Positions 34,390-47,200 of a DNA stretch of 64,000 nt are shown one piece after another. A program made the position numbers and the translations under genes. The first letter of the stretch is position 1; each line of letters begins with the position of its first letter. Under the pieces are notes generated by a model. It saw nothing but the letters and a program-made list of their open reading frames with translations, had not been told where the DNA came from and searched no databases. Source of the stretch: Fragum whitleyi (Eukaryota > Mollusca > Bivalvia > Cardiida > Cardiidae); contig OX411552.1 of the NCBI GenBank assembly GCA_948146395.1, positions 3,037,501 through 3,101,500 on the forward strand. Direction: 5' to 3'.

Positions 34390-34592
34390 CTAAAACACGG
34401 AACGGCGGGACAGCGGAATGACAGAACAGACTAAAAAACGTAACACATTAAAACGCGGAACGGTATTTAATGTTCCGCAGTGTTCCGTCATAAGTGTTCT
34501 GTGGTTCTGTAATGTAAGACTTAATAAATTTATTACAAAAATACAAATCCGCATTTTAGTCTGTTCTGCTGTTCTGTTATTCCGTGTTTTAG
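34390..34592. mobile_element. About 200-bp MITE with long imperfect TIRs
   Basis: The left arm CTAAAACACGGAACGGCGGG continues to GACAGAACAGACTAAAA. The right arm contains TTTTAGTCTGTTCTGCTGTT and ends ATTCCGTGTTTTAG. The middle has a GGAACGGTATTTAATGTTCC palindrome. It lies in the kinase/NUDCD1 intergenic region. Confidence 0.65.
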
Positions 34593-35257
34593 TCACCACC
34601 CTCCAACTGAGCTTTCTTCAAGCTGTAGTTTCAATGTTTTGCTTCTCGCTGCATGAGGAATCCTATGAGTATAATTTTGGATTGTTTCATCCTTTTAATC
34701 CTTTAAAAAAGTGCTTCCTCAAAATAATTAAGAACAAAGACCTACAATCAAAATTTCTTTCAAGTAGCTTCAATCTGACATAATTAAAATGGTCTCCCCA
34801 TGACACAAATTCTTCTTTCAATTTAGATCTATGTAGCTATACATCACTTTCTTTAAAATAAAATATAAAAGAAAACAAATAGATATTTAATTAAACAATG
34901 TCGAAATCAAACCTTGATTTTAACAGAGAGTAATTAGTATCATCTAAAATCAATGATAAGATGGCAAAAGTTTAGTATTAAAGTTTTATCACTTCTTCTA
35001 AATTTAGTAACGCACTGGGAAATTTTACATTGAAGGGAATTTCCGTTTGTGTATTTTTAGATCTTGTAAAAAAAAAAAACGAAAATAGATTATCTTAAAC
35101 GGCTTATATTGGTCCTTTTGAACTTTATTTGTGAAAAAGATAATTCGTTTTTCGCATAAAATTTATTTTTATTGCCAGTTTTTTACAAGATTTGTAGAAG
35201 CTCGGTTCTCAAAAGTCTGATATTTCGTTAATTTCTTTTAGCTATTTGTAAACAAAG

Positions 35258-38200
35258 ATGGCGTCTACCAGAGAACTTCGGGTGAACAGAGAATTTATTA
35301 ACTCAAATTTTGATGGATACAAGCTGTCTCTGGATAAACTACCGATGCACAGAACAGCTGTTGTATCAGGTTAATAATTTAAAATATCTTCATCATAAAT
35401 TGATGGTGCTCATGGTAAAAATAATCTAAAAACAATTGTTTTTCGCGGATGGCGACGTAAATTCTTACACGTGTCATTTTTAGCTCCATTGGCCGAAGTC
35501 CACTGGGGCTATTGTCATGGCGTTGTGTCCGCCCGTGCGTCCGGTCGAAAACCTTTTCTTTAAAAATCTTCTCCAAAGTAACAACTGGATGAATTTCAAC
35601 AAAACTTCACAGGAATGATCCTTGGGTGACCCTCTTTCAAAGTTGTTCAAGAAATTTTGATCAAATGAAACATGGATTAAAAAGGCGTGGCTAATTTCCA
35701 ATTATGTCTGCCGCGATTGCTCAATTGGTAGAGCACTTAGCCGGTAACCCGGCGGTCATGGGTTCGAGTCCTGGTGAAGGTGAGGTGTTTCCTTGGGCAA
35801 GAGACTTAATAGACTATTTGCCTCAGTCCACCCAGCTGTAATTGGGTAGCAGTGGTTAGAATCCATTGCCTCTCTCTCTAGGATAGGTTAAAATCTGGTA
35901 TGGGTTAAAAAAAAAATATATATATAGGTCATCAGTTTGCATATGTATGTATATATGGTGGTGGGACAATGCATATACCGTGACCTTGGTGGCGGGTTAA
36001 ATATGATATGCCAATAAGGCGGTGAGCCGAAAAGTAAGCAGCGGAATTTACCAAGAACATAACATAACATATAATGGTAAATAGTTAGATTTTTCAGATT
36101 CAAATTGATGGATACCAATTAAATTTTACATGAATAATCCTTGGGCGACTCTCTTTCAGTCTACCAAAAATTATTGTGATCGGATGAAAAATATGTATTT
36201 TATGGGCGGAGGTCATTTCCCTATATGTTATATAGTGGAAACTTTTAAATTCATTTTCTCAGAATGTTATTCATGGATATCAACCAAATTTAACTGGAAT
36301 GATCCTTGAGTGAACCCTTTTCAGGCAGCGAAAAATTATTGTGAAGTATAAAAAATATGTCTTTTATTGGCAGAGGTCATTTCTCTATATAATATATAGT
36401 GGAAACTTTGAAAATCATTTCAACATCAGTAGAACCCAAAATATCTAAAAATCTAGTCAAATTTTGATTTGCCATTACAAGAATTTCAAGCCTGTGGAGC
36501 GACTCAAGCTATTCATGGCTTTCTAATCAAATGGGTTCTTCCAAGTATGCAATTGAGTTATTTGCAATATATTTGCTTTATGTATAGTGTCTACATGTAT
36601 TATTATTGTAATAAAATGCATTTAAAAAAAAAGCATCAAAAAGTAATCAATAATGAAAATCATTGTAATTTTGATATTTTGTTGTGTTATTTCTTGTCAC
36701 AGAAATTAAGTGATATCATGGATTATAGGTGTCTGTCATGGCTCTTTGTAGTCATGGCCGTCACAGATTTCCATATTGTCCTGGTTATATGTGATCCCTG
36801 AAGATTCTTATGAATTTTTGTGCTAACAAATGCACCTCAGTACATATAGTAAAATCAAAGTACCTTTAGTGCTAATAACCAGGAAATATATTGAATTGTA
36901 AGATGAGAACTAGTCAATTTGAGTCTATAGAAAGGTGATTCTTGACTTATGCTATGGTTTTTTGATGAACTTAGTGGAAAGAAGGAATTGATTACATAAG
37001 ATCCTAAAGAAAAGGCAAATATTCCCAATGAATGGTTAAAAGCAGTGTCCTCAAATTCAATTAAGGTGACAAAAGAAGAATTTGTAAATGGAAAATGTCT
37101 GACTGATAACAAGAATCATCCTGAAGCTGAAGAAATTAACATCATTTTTAATAAGTAAAATTAATAAAAAATCTCAACATACACATTTAAGCCTGTGGAC
37201 CAGACAATCTCAAACCAAGTATTCTGAAATAACTAGCCAACTCTATTACACCAACCATCTCTAAGAAATCTTAACCCTTGTCATGTTAAACCTGGAATAT
37301 TCCTGCTTTTGCAGGAGCTATAGACAAAGATCAGCCTGCACATATGTGCAGTCTGATGTTAGTCTTCACCACCTGTTTCCCAGGGTTGTTCCCACTTCGT
37401 CTAATCCCATTTGGTATAAAAGTCTAATTCCCATTTCGTCTAAAACCTGTATTTTAATAAACTCCCATTTGGTCTAAAAGTTCATTTACCTATTTGTATA
37501 AAAAATTATGCTTTATTAAATTTTTATTATATATTTTCTTATAACATCATGAAAAAAAAAAGAGTATACCTTTCTATCTAAGTGCATAAAAAAAAGGTTT
37601 TGAATAACGCCTTTAGCTTATTTTCTGATATATTTTTATTAGAACCAAAAAAATATTATGAAAAACAACAAACTTTTTAATCTTTAAGAGGAAATTGTTC
37701 AAAGTTTATTTATTGATTTTATTCAATGAATTATCAAAAAGATAATTTTGTGTGAGTGTGTGTGTGGGGGGGGGGGGCTGTATATAACACCTATATGTTT
37801 TTAGCACCTCTATGACACTCATAACATGTCAAAAAACATTTGTAGACGAAATGGGAAATTGATACAATGAGGTGTCAAAAGGTCTTAGACCAAATGGGAA
37901 ATTTTGGTCTAAACAAATGATTTTATAGTGTAGACAAAATGGGATTAGACGAAGTGGGAATAAACCGTTTCTCAATGACTGTATGGGATCCCTACAAATA
38001 AAACCAAATTGACAATATAGAGAAAGTGCCGCTCAGAGCAGCTAGGTTTGTTATGGGCAAATACAGAAATAGCTCTAGTATTGGCAAAACTTAGCAGATG
38101 GTGGACGGACGTTTTGGCCACGGACGTTTTGGCCAGGACGTTTTGGCCAGGACGTTTTGGCCACGGACGTTTTGTCCACAATATTTTTCAAAATGGGACC

Positions 38201-41200
38201 TTTTGGCCAAAAAATATTTGTTGGAAGAGTAAGTCATTTTAAGAAATTTTAATCATTTTATAGTTGTTATTTTAGTCATTTAGATAATAATGTTGACATT
38301 TTTTACCATTTTGATGCGTTTAATCACTAAATAGCACATCTGAAGAAGAAAAAAAATCCTTATTTGGGACTCCCCTACAATACTTTATCATGATAATAAA
38401 TTATTTGAAAATAATATGAAATGTTAACAATATAAAGTTTACAAAATGCAATATCTGCATATATTTCTTTCAAATATTATATGAAAATAAAAGACAAAAA
38501 CAATATGGATTTTTCTTAGAAAGCACAATTACCATAGATCATTTTTTTTTTGGCCAAAAGAATTTGACTATATTTATTAAATCAAATTAACTATCAACAA
38601 GTTTCAAGTTTTATTTGATTATTCCAGAAGGCCATAAGACCCATGTGGCATACAAATACATAATATAGCAACAGTGAACATGGATTTTATAAAAATGCAA
38701 CACATAAATAGCATTTCAATTACTTTTGACAGAGCCGATTAACCCTTATTATGTTAAATCAAACATCCGTTTCAAATAAATTGCAAATATTCGTGACTCT
38801 TCGACCACCCTAGCTAAAACTTTTCACTCTTTGAATACAAAGCAGACAAAGTAGGCCAAGATCCGATCGCACGCATGTGCGGAAACATCTTGGTCTATAT
38901 TGACTGCCAAGGCATGTATATGTAGTGAACAGTATGATAGAGGTAATAGTGTTTCTTCAAAGAAAATCGTTTAGACTAGAGCTTTGAAATAAGGCGAAGT
39001 GCACATCCATTGAAGCCCATACACACTCTGTATATGCACTTACAATAGCCATGCACCAACCAAAATATAATAAAAGATTTAAAGAAACATGATTCTAATT
39101 TCCCCTCTATATTGTCTCCCTTGTACGAAACGAAAATACAAGAAATAAGACAAAAGGGTTGCATTAATGATATATGTTTGAGTTTGGTATTGATGCGGAA
39201 TACTATTAATAATTCAGTTAAAAATATATATCAATGACGTATAATGAATAAATTTGTTAACATTTTTATAATGTAGCATTGGATATTGAGAAAAAATTAA
39301 AAGACAAATTCGAACGCATTTATACATTGAGTATGATATTTTAGCCCACTTGTTACCAATGCACATAACAATGTTATTGAATTAGGGTGTACAAAAGATT
39401 GAACATTTAATTATTTGAGAATAAAAGTGTATCTCTAATTTCAAAAGCCTTGGTAATGAATAATCTGAGGTTAATAAGAAGTTTTTTATTGTCGGACGTC
39501 ATAAGTAGAATAAGCTTATGCATATTTGGTCTCTCTCTGTAATACCGGTTCAAATACAGTTTTCTAATATCTGAGTAAAGTGGGCATTCCATTATAAAAT
39601 GAAATTCGTCCTCTAAAACGTTACAATTTAAACATTTGCGCTCATCTATAGGTAAAGATAAAGGTTTAGACCACCTTCCGGTTTCGATTGCTAGCCTATG
39701 AGATGACATACGTAGCCGGGAAATAGCTTCACGGAATTTGCAAACCTTAACAATGTCTAAATACGGCTGGAAACGAAAGTTGCAAAAAGATCGGTAAAAA
39801 AGAGCTCTACTTGAATCGTGGATTCGGCTATTCCAATCTTGAATAAATTGGTCTTTAACTCTTTGCTTAACAACTAAAAGAAATGCCTTTACATCTCCAA
39901 CCCCCTGTGTATGCCATGCTTCACCAAATCCTAGAGTAAATAGGGAATTTCTCAATAGAGAGCACCAGTTTATTATATTTCCGTTACGCTCAATGTCAGA
40001 TTTTAAAAGAAAATATACTTGTTTAATATACTTTGTTTCACTTGATTGTACGACCTTTAACCAATATCTTATTATATTTAGGATCCTGAGCTTTTGCATG
40101 GGTAATCTATTCAATTCTCCATAAACAAAATCATTTTGCGTAGATTTTTTCACATTGAGAATTTTTTTACAAAATTTAGTATGGATGCGCTCTACGGCCA
40201 AACCACTGTTAAAACCCCACACCTCGCTGCCATAGTTCAAAATTGGCGTTATAAGTTTATCAAAAAGATCAAGTCTATGGCTTACGTCAAGAGACGTAAA
40301 TTTACATAGATGTTTTTTCATGCTGTAAATAGCCTTTAATGCTTGACCAGACAATGTTTTTTGCTTCTGAGAAAGAACCCCCAGAGGTGAAAACAAGTCC
40401 AAGGTATGTAAATTTATTCACAATTTCTAAACTTTGTCCATCATAAAGAAACGTCAAATTATCTGGTAAATTTCCCCCTTTTCTGAAAATGACTACCTTT
40501 GTTTTTGAAGTGTTTATTTTAAGTTTCCACCGCTCGCAGTACTCGTGCAATGCGTTTAGACTTAATTGTAATTCTTCTGCAGAATTGGCGAAAACAACAA
40601 TATCATCTGCATAAAGTATCAAAAATAGTTTTAAGGAACAAATATCAATGCCTTCAATTCCATTTTTCATAAAGGTATCTTCAATATCATTTAAAAGCAT
40701 TGCAAATAGAAAGGGAGATAGACATTCACCCTGTCTAACACCTAGCCCACATTCAAAGGTATTACCTATATTATTTTGATGTTTAACTTTTGACTTCACA
40801 GATGAGTACATAGACCTCGATATATTAAGTACCTTGCCACGGAGACCTAGTTTAATTAATTTATACCATAAGTTATCTCTTGTCACATAGTCGAATGCTT
40901 TACTAAAATCGATAAAAGCACAAAATAATTTTTTTCCTCGATTGATCATATGATTTATAAGCCCGTGTAATACAAAAATGTTATCTGTTGTACTCATATT
41001 TGCCCTAAACCCCGCCTGTGCCTCAATGTAAACATTATAATTTTCTGCCCAAGTGTTTAACCTATTATTAATAGTCCGAGTAAATAGTTTTCCAAATGTA
41101 CTTAACAATGTGATGCCTCTATAGTTATTGACATCATTAGTCGGGCCTTTTTTGTGTAGCGGTAAGACATAACCTTCAGTCCAACATTCTGGAAAATACC

Positions 41201-44200
41201 CGACTTCAAATATTTTATTGAAAATATTCACTATATAAGGCTGTAAAATATCTTTACCATGGATAAAGAATTCATTAATTAAATGGTCTGGACCACCACA
41301 TTTTGACGATTTTAACTGGTTTATTGCTTTGTTAACCTCATTCTGTGAGAATGGAGCATTAAGTTCCTCAAACATAATATCAAACTCATCATTTTCATAA
41401 CGTTCTAAAAAGTATAAAACGTCTTCATCCGGGTTGAAAAAAGGATCATTTGGATTATTGACTGATTTGAAATACTGTTCAAAATCATTCAGGGGTACCG
41501 TGGAACCTTTTATACCAGCAGATTGTTTTAGCATTTTCCAATACAATTTGGCATTATTATATCTGGCTTTTACAAGTTCTGACGTTTTAACTTTGTCGTA
41601 TTCAAATTTGCATCTTCTAACACATGATTTATATTCAGACCTAGCTTTTGTCATATTCTCACGGTTAGTACATGATTTATCATTTCTGAAAACATTCAGA
41701 GATTTATAAAAAACTCGTCTCTTAACATCACATTCATCATTAAACCAAGATTTGTGTCAACTATCTACCCAATAAATGAACAAAAGATAAAACTGAAATT
41801 GCTACATGTAGATCAAAGCAAGTTTGCAAAATTCAATCATCAACACTTAATTGATCATTATAAACAATTTAATAGGGATTTAAGAGATTTTCCCCAATCA
41901 AATATTTGGCCAAAAATGTATAATATTTTGAGGAAATAAACTCCTTTTCTAACACAATTTTGTTAATGGTATGATATTTATCTTGTTAATACACTTCTTT
42001 AGTGGACAAATAGTTATATGAGAAGAAAAAAAAATAAAGCGTAACATTTTATTGCTATAATACAAACTTTTTAATACCCATATAATAGAATTTGGCCAAA
42101 AGGTCCTACTTTGAAAAACATTGTGGCCGAAACGTCCGTGGCCAAAACGTCCTGGCCAAAACGTCCTGGCCAAAACGTCCGTGGCCAAAACGTCCTACAT
42201 TCTTAGCAGATAGAAGAAAAAAGGCATGCCTTAGTATGCTCTATAAGATATATGGTGTGTAAATGAAATTTAAGGGAAAAAAAGTGCAGTCAAAAAAGCA
42301 CACCAAGAGGCAGGATCTTCAACAAGTTCAAGTAGGCCACTTTAAGGAAGAATAAAAATTTTGTGTGAAGTCAAATAGATTTTAAAAAAAGTGTGTAGTT
42401 TGTTGGCATCAGATTAACTTGTCATACAAGAATGTTAATGAATTAAGTCAATTGAATATCTACAAGATATTATATTTTAAAATTTCATCATTCAAATGTA
42501 TTTCAGATTCTGAAAGTGGACATTTCTAGCTTAGCTGTTTTTTGAGAAAACCGGAGGTAATGCTATAGCCTTGGTGTCTGCGTTGTCGTCATAGTGCAAA
42601 AAATTTGACATTTTGTGATATGAAGGCATGCACTTGAAACTCGGCTCACATGAACACTATCAACAGAGGAATCTATATCATCAAGAGGGTAACTCTAGAT
42701 GCATTTTGTGCAAATAATGCCCCCTTTTTTGCACTTAGATTTTTTTATCTACTATCCAGCACTAAACAGCCAATCGTATGCATCCTAAGGTGGTGTTCTA
42801 TGTATGCCTGAATTCCATGGTTTGTAAGCACCTTGAGTTAAAGATTTATATATCTTAAATGTCTCCCTATTTCTTAAATAAACCCCCAAAATAGCCCTAA
42901 TTTTACTCTTGATTAAGGGTTCATCTTTTTTTCTAGGTTTTGATGTAACTGAGTTGGGTGATGACCAGTTTTCCTTCCATCATACTCAGTTATTTGGCAT
43001 TCACAATCACCTTGTGGCTGACTTGTGGCATGATAACACTGTGTATTACATAGACAAGGAATGGAATATCAGGAAGATATCAGGACAGGTAAATATGTCA
43101 AGAGATCCAGATAGAGGGATTTATCTTTCAAAATGTAAAAAATATCAAGTGACAATCATATCCTATATTGTGGGTACTGATTGGAATTGTCTTTTCAAGA
43201 TGATTTCAATGAGTACCCTAAACAAAGTGTTTTGATGAGAAATTATAGATTTAGATTTTCTTAAATGCTTTTCAGTGGATTATGGAGAAATAATGTTTGA
43301 TTATCACTTTATAAACTCACTGCATAACAAGTGAAATTATCAAAAACTTATACCCCACTTTTGTTTATTTTACCTTTTTTAATGTTCCCTAAGAAGAGCC
43401 AAATAAGTGACATCATCATGAATGTTGTTGTGTAGCAATCACATGCAAACTTTAAGAAAAACTTTGCCCTATATTTTCATATTCTTCTAATTTTTGCATT
43501 AAATAAAAAGAATAATCCTTTGTTTTAAGCTCGGCTGTTTTCGGAGAAAACCTGAGGTATTGCTATTTGTTTTCGGAGAAAACCTGAGGGATTGCTATAG
43601 CCTCTGTGTCGTCGTCGTTGACGTTGTCCTTGTCCTCGTCGTTGTCGTCGTTGTGGGAAAACTTTGACATTTTGTTATATCTCTGGTTCTACTGAAGGCA
43701 TTCACTTGAAACTTGGCACACATGTTTACCATCAAAAGAGCAAGCTTTACTATCAAGGGGGATAAATCTAGATGCATTTTGTGCAAATTATGCCCCTTTT
43801 TCGACTCAGATTTTTTCCAACCATCCAGCACTCAACAGCCGAGCGTAGGCACCCGTAGGTGGTGCTCTTGTTTTGAAAGAATGATAAAAATTTCATCTCA
43901 CGAACTACAAAAGCTATATTTTCACTCTTGTGAAAATATAGCTTTTGTTGTTGACCCAATATATATATCGATCTGACACTAAGAAAAACAATTATACTCT
44001 AGTTCAGTACTCCTTCTTATCTGGAGCCGAGCCCTCTGAGACCACTTCATCATCATCTAGATTTAAGGGGATTAAAGCTATTCAAAAATATTATTCATTT
44101 AAAACCTTTATTGTTTGTACAGAAGAATCCTCTTAATTGCAATTGCAGCCATGATAATTTCAATTCACTGCTTAATTGCAACCCTGATAATTTCAATTCA

Positions 44201-47200
44201 CTGCTTAATTGCATCCCTGATAATTTCAATTCATTGCTTAATTGCAGCCCTGATTATTTCAATTCATTGCTTAACTACAACCCTGATAATTTCAATTCAC
44301 TGCTTTATTGCAACCCTGATAATTTCAATTCACTGCTTAATTGCAACCCTGATAATTTCAATTCACTGCTTAACTACATCCCTGATAATTTCAATTCAAT
44401 GCTTAACTGCAACCCTGATAATTTCAATTCACTGCTTAACTGCAACCCTGATAATTTCATGAAAACATGACTGTGTTCGGGATGACTCTTTTTTATACCA
44501 AACAGCCTTGGGTAGTATTAGAGCTTTTACAGTATCCACTTTCATTTATTTACAGGAGATGTCAGTCACTTGTGGGCCAAGTGTTTATGCGATCCCTGAT
44601 GCCAGTAACCAGCAGATTGTGTCTGGAAGACTGAATGCTGGGCTCAAGTTTCTGGCTCCTGACCTAGCCATTATATGTGATGGAGCTGGTCAGATCTGTA
44701 TTGTAGATACAGGGGACCGAGCTAGTGATACTGACCAATGGAAGGTAAGAGCAAGAACGTCCATTCTAGATACCACAGAGGTACAAATAAGAGGGGGTAA
44801 AGCCAGTCTTAAATCTTTGATTCTCAATGAAACCCTATGTTGTTGGTACTCATTTGAATTGTCTTGACAAGACGATTCCAATGAATAACCACAATAGGAT
44901 TTTTGAAAGTATTGATGAAATTTTAATGTGAAATCCAAAAATACCCCCTTCTGTCTGTTGCCCAGTACCAGTAAGGTTGTAGGTCCAAATTAGAAGAGTA
45001 TACTGATGGAATTCATAAAAGAAATGAAGAGAATACTTGTTAATTTCATTTAGGTATGAAATTGAAAACCTAGTCACACTGTATGAATACACGAAGTGAG
45101 TGTGAAAAGGTTTTTAGTTTCATTACTCTATGTAATCAAAATATAATTGTCCATGGTTTAATTGAATGATTGTACATGTGTTGTCTGAAAATGTTCAATT
45201 TGTCTCAAACTATAACATACATCTATCACTGTATTTTATAGACATTACTATCAACAAGTGTGTTAGATGACAGACAGCCATGTTTACTGGCTGATGGTGT
45301 GGAAGTGACGTTGACAAACGGACACCAGATCCAGTGTTTATTGGTCCATGTGATTGAGGCGACACCAGAAGAGAAAGATAAATACAGATCTCAATATCTC
45401 ACTGTACTAGACTGGATAACATTTGGATCTGGTATATTGTTATCATTCACTTTAAACTTATTTAACAGCCCTGCATTAGGAGATGACAAAACATTTGCAA
45501 ACTTTTAGAAATGTTTTTCCTCTTTTGCAAAAACATTTGCAAACTTTTAGAAATGGTTTCTCTCTGTTGCAAACAAGTACATGTGTAAAGTGGGGCCTTT
45601 TTTCAAAACCCTTTTATTACAAACAACATTATTTTTTTATTCATTAAACCATTTCATGTTGATAACCATTGGAATCCAAATCAAAGTCTTAATCAGGGTT
45701 TGGACAAGAAGATAATAGAGGATATTTGTTTTTCTTTGTATAAGTTAGATATATGTATCATTTCATTAACAACAAAAGCTATATTTTCATGTGAAAATAT
45801 AGCTTTTTTTAGTTCATGAAATGAAATATCAACTATTCTCACCCCCCAAAAAAACCCAAATGATTGTTTTATTTCTTTTATGCATATATGAGAAAAAATG
45901 TGAAAATTTTAGTGCAAATTTTCTTAAAGTGCTTTATTTGCACCCCATTGCTGATGTCACTTAGTGGGCTATGTTTAGATAACGTCAGATATGGTGAAAA
46001 GTGGTTTTTGATAATTTGTCTGGGTTATGCAGTGGTTCTATCAAATGATAAACTACCACTATTTTTTTTTTAAAATAGATATTCTACAAAAAAGCTTTGG
46101 AAAAAGCATTATCATTACTTCATCGTAGCTATAAAATTAATGACTAAGGTTAAAAGTTCAGACAGTTATTTGAAGCCGCTGTCATAGCTAAATTGGTAGC
46201 ACATCAGCCAATCTAGAGATCCTGGGTTTGATCACTGATAGGGGCACTAATCCTTTCCGACTAATTGTCTTCCACCAATTGGTTAAATATCATCGACCTA
46301 TGGGGAATAGCAGCAGGAGGATAGGAAAGGTTGTAATGGTAGAGCTGATTTGAGGAATACATAGTTAGGTTCACCAGCCTGTGCAATATAGTTGAACAAT
46401 TGTGGAAAACAGCATTAAATCCCTTTGAAAAAAACAAAAAGCAACAACAACAAAAATCAGACAGCTATTCTATATTTTCATGTAGCTGACAGGAAGACAT
46501 GGGTAGTTGAAAGGACAAGGCAGTTAGTAAGTCGACGACCATATCATTACGCAGTGATAGATAAGGATGGAAACAATTTGACCATTGCAGGGGACGCCAA
46601 GTTTATTTTTACAAGGGACTCAGAAATCCCCGTGGTCAGTGATGAGGAGAAAGAGGATGCGTCAGGTGAGAATTTTTAACATCAATGTCCTCGTCCAATA
46701 CAATCACAATATTAGCCAAGATTTTGGCATATTTGAATCTGAAAGGTCAATTTTAAAGTCAAGAACAAGTTTAATAAGTCTGCAGTAAATCTTATATAAA
46801 GATAACTTTTGATGATTAATAACATATATCTTACAGTAAAACAGACGCGTATATAATCAATATCTTTTTTCAGACATCTTACCCCCAGAATACACCTGGA
46901 ATCAAACAGACAAGGACATTTTATACAGTTTTCACTACCAAGTGGTGTAAACAAGACAGACATATCTAACAGTAAAACCCTCATATATATTATCAATATC
47001 TTTTTTCAGACATTTTTCCCCCAGATTACACATGGAATCAAACAGAGGAGGACATTTCTATACAGTTTACTGTACCTAGTGGTGTCAGCAAGACAGACAT
47101 ATATCTAACTGTTAAACCTACACATATTGACTTTGGGCTCAAAAATAACAAGGAGTTACTAAAAGGACAATTACATGATAAAGTGGATGCTGAGTGTAGT

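Larger units (their letters stand above)
33602..35257. promoter_or_regulatory. Divergent intergenic region between the kinase and NUDCD1
   Basis: About 1.7 kb separates the first kinase exon found from the NUDCD1 ATG. It holds hairpins H1 and H2 and a 200-bp MITE; the last 0.6 kb before NUDCD1 is free of recognised repeats and AT-rich. No TATA box or CpG island stands out. Any 5' UTR exon of the kinase would lie here. The promoter role is inferred from gene order. Confidence 0.4.
38100..42201. mobile_element. Mutator-like DNA element with repeat-rich terminal inverted repeats and 10-bp TSD
   Basis: The direct repeat CTTAGCAGAT occurs at 38,090-38,099 and 42,202-42,211 and brackets the element. 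Inside lie about 110-bp inverted repeats (about 38,105-38,215 and 42,080-42,195). Each is built of five units of GGACGTTTTGGCCA or close variants, then a GACCTTTTGGCCAAA block. A 9-11-bp duplication is typical of Mutator-like elements. Without the nested LINE, the interior is only about 0.9 kb, so it is non-autonomous. A 61-codon open frame at 41,754-41,939 (+) was not recognised. Confidence 0.75.

Noticed and set aside
35707..35780. Possible genuine tRNA gene
   Set aside because: The A and B boxes are good, but the anticodon and T stems are mispaired and a SINE core plus (AACAT)n tail follow, so it is a SINE head.
41754..41939. 61-codon plus-strand frame as a possible transposase tail
   Set aside because: It lies in the interior of the inverted-repeat element, but no transposase motif is recognisable, so no function is assigned.
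44111..44470. Open frames of 119 and 115 codons over the 33-bp minisatellite
   Set aside because: They stay open only because the unit is a multiple of three. They lie in a NUDCD1 intron and have no non-repeat coding context.
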